Of a stretch of DNA of 64,000 nucleotides, positions 54,551 to 64,000 are shown piece after piece. The position numbers were made by a program, and so were the translations under genes. Below the pieces are notes generated by a model that made no database searches, was not told the DNA's origin, and saw nothing but the letters and a program-made list of their open reading frames with translations. Source of the stretch: Albifimbria verrucaria (taxonomy: Eukaryota > Ascomycota > Sordariomycetes > Hypocreales > Stachybotryaceae); NCBI GenBank assembly GCA_020081605.1, contig JAHREC010000062.1, positions 992,001 through 1,056,000 on the forward strand. Reading direction: 5' to 3'. Each line of letters opens with the position of its first letter. The stretch's first letter is position 1.

Positions 54551-56443
54551 ATGACAATGGCAGCCAAAGAGGACCCAACGACAGACGGCAGCTCAGGACA
54601 GGAATGGACTGCCAACGATTCCCAGGTTGACCCAAGCAGCTCGCAAAACGAGTCGCCGCGGGTCTCTGGCAAGCTTGCTATATTATTTTGTGCTATCTCG
54701 ATTGGCATATTCTGTGGCGGCTTGGTAAGTGTACAGCGGGATAACACCGTTCGTCGACAGCGTCTTGAATGCCCACGTACTAACAATGGACGTAGGATGC
54801 CAATCTAGTCGCACCGGCAGTTCCTGAAATCACCAACGCGTTTGGAAGCTTCGAAGACCAAAGCTGGTATGGCACATCATAGTAAGTCTTAAATTTAAAT
54901 GATCAATATACATCCCTGAACCCGTTCTGACACGTTGGACTAGTTACTTGGCCTTGTCATCCTGTCAAATCGCCTGGACACAGGTGTACAAAGCCTTTCC
55001 AGCAAAGTATGTCTTCTTCGGGGCTTTCCTTGTATTCCAACTTGGCTCCTTGGTCGCCGCTCTGGCTCCAAACTCGGCAGCCGTTATAATTGGACGTGCT
55101 ATCTCGGGTGCAGGCATCTCCGGGTCTTTTATCGGCGGCCTGATAATCATCACCTACATTGTTCCACTTCGGTGGCGACCGGTCATGATCGCATTCTTCG
55201 CTCTTGTACTCGGCTCGACACAGACGGGAGGGCCCGTTATTGGTGGTGCGCTGACATCTCGCCTCTCGTGGCGTTGGTGCTTCTGGATCAATCTACCCCT
55301 AGGCGGCCTAAGTCTGTTGCTTGGCTTCTTCGGAGGCAATATCAAGGACCCTGAAAGCAGGCGTGATGGCAAGACAACCAAGCAGCTGCTCAAGGATTTT
55401 GATATTGTCGGCTTCGCCATCTGGGTACCGTTCGTGGTCTGCTTGACTCTCATCTTGCAGTTTGGAGGGTTGCGCTACACTTGGAGCAGCGGGCCCCTTA
55501 TTGCCCTTTACGTGCTGACACCGTTACTTCTTCTGTTGTTTGTATTTTCACAACGGCGCGGCGGAGATGGAGCTCTGACACCAGGCCGAATCATGAAGCA
55601 GAGAAGCCTTGCCTGCTCAGCGCTATATGTTATGTCGATGCATGCAGCGAGATCCCAGATCTCCTACTTTGTAGGTTATCCAATAATACCTCGTTACTTG
55701 ACGATGAAGACTAATATTACCGCTGATACAGTTACCCATATTCTTCCAAGCTGTCCAGGGTGACTCGGCTCTCCAATCAGGTGTCAATACTATCCCAAGC
55801 TTCCTCGGCTACGTTGCATTTCAGATCGTGGCTAGTGGGTGCATGACCGCCACGGGTTATTACACACCTTTCATGCTTCTTGGTAGCTCCATCGGCGTAG
55901 CTGGCACTGCTCTGCTGTCTACATTAACAGTGTCAACCTCTTCGCCTCGCTGGATTGGTTACCAAATACTAGCAGCTGCTGGCTTCGGCTTCGGCTTCAG
56001 CGGGCCTCAAATGGCGGCACAGACTGTTTTTCAGGACCCGCGAGATACACCCGTAGCACTGACCATCATCACCACATGCATGGACCTTGGGGCAGTCTTG
56101 GCGTTAGTATTGGCGGCGCCATTCTCGGAGACCGTGTACGGCGAGAACTACAGTCAGTATTGCCTCAGATAACGAGGAGCAGATCTCCAATACAGGAATC
56201 ACGGGTTTGCAAGCTTCCGTGCCTTTGGAACAAAGGCCCTTGATAGCCCAAGCATATGCTCGTGGACTGCGCAGTGTGTTCCTTGCGTCAACAGTGCTTT
56301 GTGCTGCAACGCTGGTTTTTGCCTGCTTTGTTGAGTGGAGGAGCGTGAAAACCAAACAAGAGACAGAAAAGGTGGCTGACGAGCCCAAGGTACTGAATGA
56401 CAGCTCAAAAGCTCAAGAATCTGGACAGTTGGATAACAAGTAG
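54551..56443 (+). CDS. MFS drug exporter, DHA2-like, beside the NRPS
   Basis: Starts at ATG 54551 (MTMAAKEDPTTDG). The hydrophilic N-terminus is followed by helix 1 (LAILFCAISIGIFCGGL), an intron of about 70 nt, then DANLVAPAVPEITNAFG, the equivalent of the LDxTIVxxALPxI motif. A further intron leads to AWTQVYKAF and FFGAFLVFQLGSLVAALAP, GRAISGAGISGSFIGGL and WRWCFWINLPLGGLSL. A third intron (55670-55732) precedes LPIFFQAVQGDSALQSG. The main frame ends at 56172, but the family C-terminus (NTGITGLQASVP) continues in a frame shifted by +1 to the stop at 56441-56443. That slip is not a simple homopolymer loss and may be a real mutation or a complex error. It would export the NRPS product. Confidence 0.75.
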
Positions 56444-56926
56444 CGATACGGACGAGTCAAAATAACATTGGTACAGTAGGGTTCGCATAAGCAATTTCTT
56501 ACTATGTGTAATATTATAAACCCCCAACTCGAGTGGTTCTCCGCTCTTATGTCGGCTTGCCACAGTGTCACACCATTTTGATGGCCGATATAATTGAGGG
56601 ATGCATCCATATTTCTTTAAACCCAGGATTGCTGTGTTACGTCTGCCATTGACGCACAACTATACCATAGTATGAGAAGTATTCCTCTACCAAGGTCGAA
56701 AGTTGAGCATCACCGAAATTAGAACACTGTTGTGAACATTTACAAAGTGGGAACTAGGCACTGGAATTTGCGTGAACCGTTACTATCCTGAGAATCTATG
56801 ATTGTTGAGTAAGGCGAGATTGATCGTGTCTTCTAAACTATTGTTAACTTAGGCATGCGCTCCTCCATTTGCTAAACTTCAAACAAAAATTCGAGTGCCT
56901 GCGCCACTGATAGGCCGACCTTAAAA
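56444..56926. other. Intergenic region, convergent genes
   Basis: About 480 bases between the 3' ends of the MFS and PTH11-like genes. Nothing recognised. Confidence 0.4.
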
Positions 56927-58299
56927 CTAGTTGTTCAGAATAATGCCGGCCTCACTATCACTAGACTGTTTTCCTCGGACATTCTGAACCGAGCGCTTGC
57001 TCCTCGGTGTCGCGCTTCCAGTCTTGGCGCTTCCGGTCTTGGCAAGTGGAATCTGGACCTGACCTTCAACCTCCATGTACAGCTGTGTCCTGGATTGTTT
57101 GCGCGAGTAACCCTTGATTGGCCTGGCGATGAGCCATCCGCAGATCCTCTGGTGGAGAGAAGCCCTCTCATGGACTCTGTCGCCTGTTGAGCCAGATGGG
57201 CTACCGGTTTGGGAGCCGCAGGCATGGCCAATACCATGAAGCCAGCAGTCATCTCTGCCAGACACCAAATACCCAATGTGGACAGGTTGTAAGTGGTATC
57301 TGTGGATTCGATATAGCTAAGGGCGGATCCTATGCGCCCGCTGCGCAGGCGAGTGCACTTAAGTCTGATTAGCGCGAACAGAATATCAATAACATATGCT
57401 CGAGGGAACCTACATGAGTCCCATGATGAAGACGAGGGAAACACCAAATCTCTTTTTCCTGGACATGTTTAGTCTCCAAATGATGCCTTGAGGCAAGGCG
57501 ACCATGATGAGGTCGAATATGAGATTGATGATGGCTGAGACGCCTGATAGAATAGACGCATTCCAACAACTCCCTGGAACAGTCTTATCCCAGTATCTCT
57601 CCCGAGGTGTGCAAGATACGTTCTCCAGAATAATGTTGATTGCGTAGTAGATGAAGTTGACGACGGCCACGATATAGCATGTCCAGTAGAAGGCATTTCG
57701 TTGACCGGGAACGAATATATGAACCCACTCCAACAGAATGACTGGCTTCAATATCATCATGGTAGCGAGGTAGAATTGTACCGTGAGAAAGGTTTCCTAA
57801 AGGGTATATTAACATTCTGTTCGTATTCGTCACAAATAGGTTCGATATGTAATCGTACATAATAATGTAGAGACAATCCGGACAAGCGGTAATCCCATAG
57901 ATGAACGTAGTGGCCCGTGGTGACAGAGGTTCTATAGGCGACGGCACAGAACCCTAGATAGCATACCTAAGCACTGTTAACACTATTCGACCGTTTTGTT
58001 TGCTTGTGCGGACGCTTGGTGCGGCATACAATGGCGGGTATGAGCAAGTCTACCTGAAGTTAGAGAGGTCGTGTGCTTGGGGCCAAGGGGTCATCCGTGC
58101 TGAACTTACAATCTTGAACTTGAGCCTTCTTGGCGTAGATAAACTTTGCGTAGACCCGGATGAAGATGAACAGCATCGACAGGCATAGACAAAAAGTCAC
58201 CAACCCGATGATCAGGCCATTGCGATTCGACGGGTGGTCAAAGTTGGGTTCGATGCCAGGTGGTGGATCGGCCGCAGGCGAATCCCCATCAGAAGACAT
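56927..58299 (-). CDS. PTH11-like integral membrane receptor (fungal rhodopsin-type domain)
   Basis: Starts at ATG 58299 (MSSDGDSPAADPPPGIEPNF). Helix 1 (LIIGLVTFCLCLSMLFIFIRV) is followed by KFIYAKKAQVQD, the basic loop typical of this family, and an intron. Middle exons encode HYVHLWDYRLSG and then ILLEWVHIFVP, AFYWTCYIVAVVNFIYYAIN, ENVSCTPRERYWDKT and SAIINLIFDLIMVALPQGIIW, all hallmarks of the seven-helix PTH11/rhodopsin-like fungal domain. The last exon ends in a long basic and Ser-rich tail. A -1 slip near 57125 seems needed to reach the final stop at 56927. Members act as surface or signal receptors; PTH11 itself is needed for appressorium formation in a rice pathogen, but this is only the broad family. 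Intron borders in the middle are partly inferred. Confidence 0.7.
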
Positions 58300-58904
58300 A
58301 TCGCCAACTAACAACGCGAGGACAGTGTTAGCCGTATGTGGTTTGAAATCGAAGGTCGCCTCGACAGGTGGAAAATGGGCCTAGCAAAAGCCAATGTCTA
58401 CCAACACGCCGATCGGAACTAGGGTCCTGTCAACGTATGGAGGACAGTCGAAAGCACATATAACCGCCATGTGGGAGCAGGGGCCCAGCTGAAGCCACCC
58501 TTCTTCTTCTGTTCTCTCCTTCTTCCTCGACGCAAGGAAGCGCCTCTAATGGAGGGTTGGATTAATAAGAGCGAACCACGCAGCCAACACTTCCACACCT
58601 CATAGAGCCACACCCATGCAACTCCCTCAGGTCATGCAGGGTGTCCTTGATCTGGCCAACTGGATTATTAGTAGATCGGACAAGGCTCAGCAGCGGTGGG
58701 TCAAAGCGCCGCCGCCACCATATCTGGGTTGACTCTGGATCCTGCACCTGCATATACAGTCGCACTTGCAATTCCTCCTTTGTTCAAGGAAGCTGGAGGT
58801 CAATCTTTTCCTCACAATCCATGTCACTCTTAACCCGTCTTTGTCCTAGTACAGCACGCATTTGATATTCTGTGTTTTGTGGTCTGCTTCGGCGCGCCAT
58901 CACC
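58300..58904. promoter_or_regulatory. Divergent promoter region, PTH11-like and GST genes
   Basis: About 600 bases between two divergently transcribed genes. Frames inside have no domain. Confidence 0.4.
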
Positions 58905-59863
58905 ATGACTTCGTCATCCTCTGATAAGAACGACAGTCCTTATGAGCTGATCTACTGGCCTGTCCTGCCAGGCAGGGAGAGTACGTTCGACTCGCTCTAG
59001 AGGAAGCCGGGGTGCCATACAATGACACGGGCTTCCAGGACCGTGCCACTCTGGGGAGGGTTTTCGCGGCTGCAAAGGCTGGGGTGGATGTCAGTAGCGG
59101 CATTGGGGATGAGAACATACAGAAAAGCCTCGGTGCTGTCATGGCACAGATTGCGGATCACAATTATGGCGATGCTACGAATGCTCCGCCATTTGCACCA
59201 CCCATACTGAAGCACGGAGACGTCGTCATATCGCAGACGACGAATATACTCATGTATCTTGGCCCAAAGTTAGGCCTCGCTGCTTCAGCAGGCACTTCAG
59301 GCCACGAAGCCGACCCCTACAGGATCAATGCACTCGCCCTCACTGCGCTCGATGGGTTCTGCAACGAGGTGCACAACTGCCACCACCCAATCTCCAATGA
59401 CCTACAATACGAGCAACAGAAAGAAGAAAGTATCCGGCGCAGCAAGGAATGGGTCAAGACTCGACTTCCCAAATTGCTTTTCTACTTTGAGAGGGTGCTG
59501 AAGGGGAAGCCAGTGGTGACGGACCGTGGCTTTATGGCGGCGTGCTGACATATGCCGATTTGGTCTTGTTTCAGGTCAGTACTCTTCCTCTGTCTATGAA
59601 CCCGTCTCAGTGGCGGCTATAGAGACTTGCAACTAACTTCTTCCTAGGCTCTTGACGGTACCATGTTCATGTTCCCCAAGGCTATTGCGGCAGCCAAGGC
59701 AACGGGGAAATATGATCTGGTGTTTCAGCACCACGAGGCCGTGAAGTCTCGACCCCGAATTGCTGAATACCTCGCCAGCGAGAGGAGGAGGCCATACTCA
59801 ATAGGCATCTATCGCTACTATGAAGAGTTGGATGTTGTTGCAGAGGAAACCACTACCGACTGA
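58905..59863 (+). CDS. Glutathione S-transferase-like protein, two frame breaks
   Basis: Starts at ATG 58905 and has one intron (59575-59647). The N-terminal thioredoxin-type half has YELIYWPVLPGRG, then VRLALEEAGVPY, PPFAPPILKHGDVVISQTTN (the glutathione-binding cis-Pro and SQT), ILMYLGPKLGL, and a helical C-terminal half with WVKTRLPKLLFYFE and TYADLVLFQALDG. This matches the sigma/mu-like fungal GST group. Two -1 slips, at GGG 58975-58977 and TTT 59531-59533, interrupt it; with one base added at each, exon lengths sum to an exact 296 codons, which supports loss of two bases. It conjugates glutathione to electrophiles or protects against a toxic metabolite, fitting the NRPS cluster. Confidence 0.85.
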
Positions 59864-61542
59864 AACGTGTGGGAAACCATAGTCCTTAGTTCTTTCACCA
59901 TTAAATTCATATTAACATTGCCTCAATTTGAATACAATCCTTTACACGCACCATACTGAATTATCGGTATCATAGAAACCATCACGCTCAGGCTCCGGCT
60001 GGCTGCAGAGTGCTTTAGTGACCCAGCTGCAGATTTTGCACACTTCTATTTTGAGGCTCTCCTCTTGGTCGCATCGTCATCTCTGTTGGCACGTGGATTA
60101 CTTATGTCCCCATTGAGAGCTGAGCGCTAAGATCGTGCAGGCGTCCCAACATAACCGAGCGTCAGCCTCCCTCCTCCCAACGTCAACTTAGGTGTCGAGC
60201 ACTCCCAGCCTGCATCGTTATGCCTTTCTCTATCTTGGACCCCCGGCTGTGTTATGTTGTAACGTGCTGGGAATTTCCGTGCCCGCACAGAGTTCAGGGA
60301 TCTGTATCCTGGTGTTATTGCTGTCACTGGTGCAGCCGGCCGATCCAAGTTGCCTTGGTGGCCTCAATTGGGCCCTATCGCCGACTGCGCAAACGACCTG
60401 CAACTGTAAGGCACAGCACTCGGGTGTCATCCACAAATCAGCCGCGTGGAGAGGGCGTGAGGGGTCTGGGGTGAACTTAAACAGGCTGGGATGTGAGTGC
60501 AGCGTTGCATCGAGTGCCTGGACCAGCAGCATTATGAGACTCTGAGTTATGGTAGCAACGCATATCAGAACACCTCGATGCACCACAGATAGGGACTTCG
60601 GTTGCCTCGCTTATACACTTCAAGGTGTAATGTATCAGTATCGGAGCCTTACGAAGCAATTGATACATATGGAATTCTCTGCCGACATTCCGTCCATGTA
60701 GCCCTTTGACAGATTCTCTTTGGGTATCACTGGGCTGTTTAGGGCAGCCTCATTCAACTGGTCTAACAGGGTAGCCCCATCCCTGCACGGTCAGCTTGTG
60801 GTACGGAGTGTGCCGTTATAGCCGGCACGGGATGTGCTTTGAAGCTTGGCCGGCCCAAGCATGCAACATGAATACGCACAAAAGCGCAATGCTACCTCAG
60901 GTAGCCTTTCGATTCATCTCAGATCAGGCTGTTGGCCGCCACTGCCCGCCTCTTTCGGGTAGAAGTCGAAATAGCCGATCCTGGCCAAACCTTCAACCTT
61001 CAACACTCTGTTGAGAATGCCAAAAGAACTCCTCGGAAAAGTCAAGGCGATCCGAAGTCTCTTCGTCTCAACCTAATTTTAACGTTCACAAGATGTTTAC
61101 CCGTATATGACTTTTTGAGTAGATGCAAGAAGGATTTTCAGAGATCCCAGGGTTGGGTCTCTTCTGATCCAGCTGTAGCCTATCTTTCGCTGTGGGTGAA
61201 GAAATTAAAAGATCCTCGTGATTATTAGTCCCAAAATGTAATTTATAACTACAATACACCACGTTACGTAGACTTCTGATTCTTGAATGGCAATCCCAAC
61301 ATCATGTTGCAAAGTGGATGAGTTTAAGAATTTGCTACGTTCATTTTCTATGCAATATCTTGATTGACCGAACTTTGCAGATTAAGCGACTTAACACCAA
61401 GGCAAGTGCCCTGGAAACCTATCCTCAGCAACAGGTGAACGGCTCTTGGTTAGGTCGCCTTCTTGCTCACGGATGTGCGAAGTTTGTTGAGGTTAAACAT
61501 CCGCGAAAATATGTGATCCTGCAATGAGAGTCAAACAGTGAT
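59864..61542. other. Intergenic region, no gene recognised
   Basis: About 1.7 kb between the GST and the next SDR, whose 3' ends face each other. Frames at 60192-60545 and 60932-61228 are open but lack domains and ATG starts of note. Confidence 0.4.
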
Positions 61543-62699
61543 TCAACCACATAGTTGAGGTCTTACCCAAATTGTCCGCCATCCAAAAGTGTCAATGAAA
61601 CGAATAATAACCGTTGCTTTTCCATACCAAAACCAAGCTGGAGGTGAAGACTTGATACTGCACGACACGACATTCTCTGCATACTTGAACCGATCCGTTG
61701 TATCTAGTGATATTTTAGTCTATGCTGGAATGTTTTCCGATCTTTTCATACCTGGGACTCGCTGAACGTGTTGTCTGAATTCTTCAGCGAGAGGCGAGTA
61801 GTATGACAATTCGGGTAGGCTTCTGGCCAAGTCTCTTTTGAGAATATTTGTGCCAACCTCTCCAGAAATGATCTAGGTCGATGTTAGCAAGCTTTGTCGA
61901 GATGAAGAAGCCAAACTCACTGTGATGACTTTAACACTTCGCGTTGTTAGCCTTTGGCCGTTAATATCCGTCCTTTTGGACTCACTTGAGCGGCGCCAAC
62001 TCAACACGAAGTGTGTTTGACCAATGGTGGAGAGCAGCTTTGCTAGCGTTATATGAAGCTATGAAATGTCAAAAAGTGCACTGCAACTCGTCATTGATGC
62101 ACTCACATCCATATACATATGGAACAATGCCTCCAATTGAACCAATGTTTACAATTGTTCCCGCTGATCTGATCAACATATCGTGGATGGAGCGCACCAG
62201 TCTCATAGGACCGAAAACATTCACGTCAAACATCCTTTGTACCTCTTCGACATCTGTATCGATGGCTGTCATGGTATATGCTGATTTGTTAACCCATGCA
62301 ACGCTTCCAGTGCAGGCATGCACTTACCAATGCCTCTAGAGTCCTTCGTGTCAGTTACTACTCCCAAACAACGGATGCTAGGCTTACGCATTGTTCACCA
62401 GGATGTCAAGCTGGCCATGGGTTATAGCATCAATGCTATGCTTTAGGTTCGCAATAGAGTCATCCTTCGTCACATCAAGGGAAACCAAGTGATGCCTGCC
62501 GCATCAAGATGCTCACTTGGTTCAGAAGGAAGAAGTGTTGCAATGGGATAAATGCCACGCGACTTATACTGCTTCACGAGAGCCTCGCCGATGCCACCTT
62601 GGCCGCAACTAGAGAGTTAAAATGAGAAGAGAAAACAATATGCGTGGTATGAAGAATCACTTACCCAGTAACAAGTGCATACTTGACATTATCTGCCAT
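61543..62699 (-). CDS. Short-chain dehydrogenase, 1-acyldihydroxyacetone-phosphate reductase-like
   Basis: Starts at ATG 62699 (MADNVKYALVTG); an intron splits the TGCGQGGIG glycine-rich turn. Next come PLDVTKDDSIANLKH-type sequence and LDILVNNA (NNAG-like), then TDVEEVQRMFDVNVFGPMRL and GTIVNIGSIGG. A later exon has ASYNASKAALHHWSNTLRVE, the YxxxK-type active site as YNASK, then VGTNILKRDL, and a last part with SIKSSPPAWFWYG. This order matches AYR1-type NADPH-dependent 1-acyl-DHAP reductases and related SDRs of polyketide and lipid pathways. A -1 slip near 62487 breaks the frame after AAGI and the last exons near 61545-61700 are inferred. It ends at the TGA 61543-61545. It is read away from the next SDR. 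Confidence 0.75.
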
Positions 62700-62990
62700 G
62701 ACTGCTTGACTTGGGTTCAGTCCAATGGAAAATGCGTTCACTATTATTTGTGTAAGAACACCAGTCTTGCGCAATGACTTGGATGTTGTTCAGGTAAAGA
62801 GACTGCAGAAGCTGCCTCAGCCTTGTCTTATGTGTGATTTAATGGGGGTGAATATGTGTACCTCTAAACTGAGGATGCGGGGAAGATCAGGAAGCATAAA
62901 TACGGCCTATGCCTCCCTCTAATTGCAGGTCATATGCTCCCTCTCGTTATCATTGATATAACTCAGGCAATAATACAAGTGCTAGCTACG
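62700..62990. promoter_or_regulatory. Short shared promoter region between two SDRs
   Basis: Only 291 bases separate the two divergent SDR start codons, so they share control sequences. No named element is obvious. Confidence 0.5.
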
Positions 62991-63965
62991 ATGAGCCTTG
63001 ACGGATATGCCTTTATTGTTGGTGGTGGTTTGTCTTTCTGCCTCACGTGTGGGCTTGCAATTTACTGACCATGATACAGGCGACGGGATTGGCAAGACTT
63101 GCGCCGTTGCGTTCGCCAAAGAACGCTGTTTAGGGATGGTTATTGCTGACATCAACCTGAAAGCCGCCCAGGATGTTGTTGCCTCCAGCACAGGTGCTGC
63201 TACGGCCCCTGGATTTCGGGCCGAGGCGGTCTTTGTCGACGTGACAAAAGAGGATTCAGTCAGAAATGCTGTCGCACGTATGGCTGAACTGTTCCCCGGA
63301 TAGACTACTGTGTCAACTCCGCCGGGGTGTGTGCAACTCTGACAGCAACCACATCTAAACGCATGCTGACTCGGTGTCCAGATTGGTGTGGAAGACGCAC
63401 ACGAGATAGCCGACGCCAAATCGGCAGAGTTTATCCGTTTCATGGACGTCAACGTCACGGGTACTTTCTACGTAACCCGTGAGGTCTCCAAGGCGATGAA
63501 GTCCCAGTCAGCCCGAGAGATACGAAACAAGGTACCGGTGCGTGGCTCCATAGTCAACATGGCCTCAGCCGCATCGTTTGCGGCACAACCATGGATGGTA
63601 CAGTATACCACTTCCAAGCATGCAGTACTGGGACTTTCGAAAAATGCCGGTAATTTGCACTTTAATCTGGCTAAATGGCACCACAGTGCTAACATGTTCG
63701 TGCATCAGCTCTTGACAACGCAGGACATGGGATCCGTGTCAACTGCGTATGCCCATCCTGGGTGGACACTGCAATGGTGCGTAGGGCGATCGAGAACGTG
63801 CCAGGACTTCACGAGATGATCCAAAAGGCTGTGCCCATGGGGCGCCTAGCTCAAGTGGAGGAGGTAGCGGATGCGACTGTTTTCTTGAGCAGCGACAAAG
63901 CAAGCTTTGTGACTGGATCTGCCTTTGTGATTGATGGTGGCACCACTACTACCTGTCATGTTTAG
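62991..63965 (+). CDS. Short-chain dehydrogenase/reductase (classical type)
   Basis: Exon 1 (62991-63027, MSLDGYAFIVGG) is joined over a 52-nt intron to exon 2 (63080 onwards), making the TGxxxGIG-type turn GGGDGIGKTCAVAFAKE. VDVTKEDSVRNAV follows, then a -1 slip at CCCC 63294-63297 that hides IDYCVNSAG. A further intron leads to MDVNVTGTFYVTREVSKAM and GSIVNMASAASF, then VQYTTSKHAVLGLSKNAG (YTTSK active site). After one more intron come VNCVCPSWVDTAM, GRLAQVEEVADATVFLSSD and the C-terminal SFVTGSAFVIDGG. All classical SDR motifs are present. It ends at the TAG 63963-63965. It probably tailors the NRPS product or a precursor; this is inference. Confidence 0.85.
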
Positions 63966-64000
63966 CGTATCATCCATGTAACAGTATCGGAAAGAATCAA

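Noticed and set aside
1974..63965. Programmed -1 ribosomal frameshifting as the reason for the frame breaks
   Set aside because: The breaks occur in many unrelated genes, at runs without a consistent slippery heptamer or downstream structure. Homopolymer under-calling explains all with one cause.
1..64000. tRNA or rRNA genes
   Set aside because: No cloverleaf-like A and B box pair or conserved rRNA core was noticed by eye; a dedicated scan was not possible.

Overview
The window is nuclear DNA of a filamentous ascomycete (Pezizomycotina). The evidence is many short introns (about 40-150 nt, GTRNGT donors, YAG acceptors, CTAAC-like branch sites) together with families typical of that group: HET-domain incompatibility proteins, a Zn2Cys6 regulator, a PTH11-like receptor, NmrA-like proteins, a GPI-anchored wall protein and a nonribosomal peptide synthetase (NRPS). 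The class or genus cannot be fixed from the sequence alone. No rRNA, tRNA or CRISPR array was recognised.

Layout. 0-2 kb: the 3' end of a LigB-type extradiol dioxygenase and a class I glutamine amidotransferase. 2-8 kb: a HET protein, a CorA-like membrane protein and a decayed SNF2-helicase fragment. 8.6-15 kb: a Zn2Cys6 factor and a DHA2-type MFS transporter. 16-21 kb: a short-chain dehydrogenase (SDR) divergent from one NmrA-like gene, followed by a second NmrA-like gene. 21-24 kb: an AT-rich block and a dead LINE fragment. 24-30 kb: a small membrane protein, a second HET gene, an alpha/beta-barrel-type gene and a small secreted cysteine-rich protein. 31.5-33.6 kb: a secreted GPI-type protein with 13 Cys-His repeats. 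34-38 kb: a Gfo/Idh/MocA oxidoreductase and a BAHD/trichothecene-type acyltransferase. 38-47 kb: gene-poor sequence, an F-box/ankyrin gene and a secreted protein. 48-64 kb: a probable secondary-metabolite cluster with NRPS, MFS pump, PTH11-like receptor, glutathione S-transferase (GST) and two SDRs, arranged as three divergent pairs.

Two observations stand out. First, the protein at 31.6-33.6 kb repeats a Cys-flanked HxxHxH histidine triad 13 times. Its codons vary while the residues stay fixed, which suggests a selected metal-binding wall protein. Second, most multi-exon genes are broken by one or more -1 frame breaks, and nearly all of them sit in short homopolymers (for example GGGG where GGGGG is expected). 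The reading frame and family similarity resume immediately. The simplest explanation is systematic homopolymer under-calling in the assembly, not mass pseudogenisation. Spans below therefore follow the family-consistent gene, and breaks are noted.

In the 48-64 kb cluster, the NRPS has one complete A-T-C module followed by a vestigial A fragment and a terminal C domain. The MFS protein would export the product, the SDRs and GST would tailor or detoxify it, and the acyltransferase at 37 kb could act nearby. All functional links are inference.
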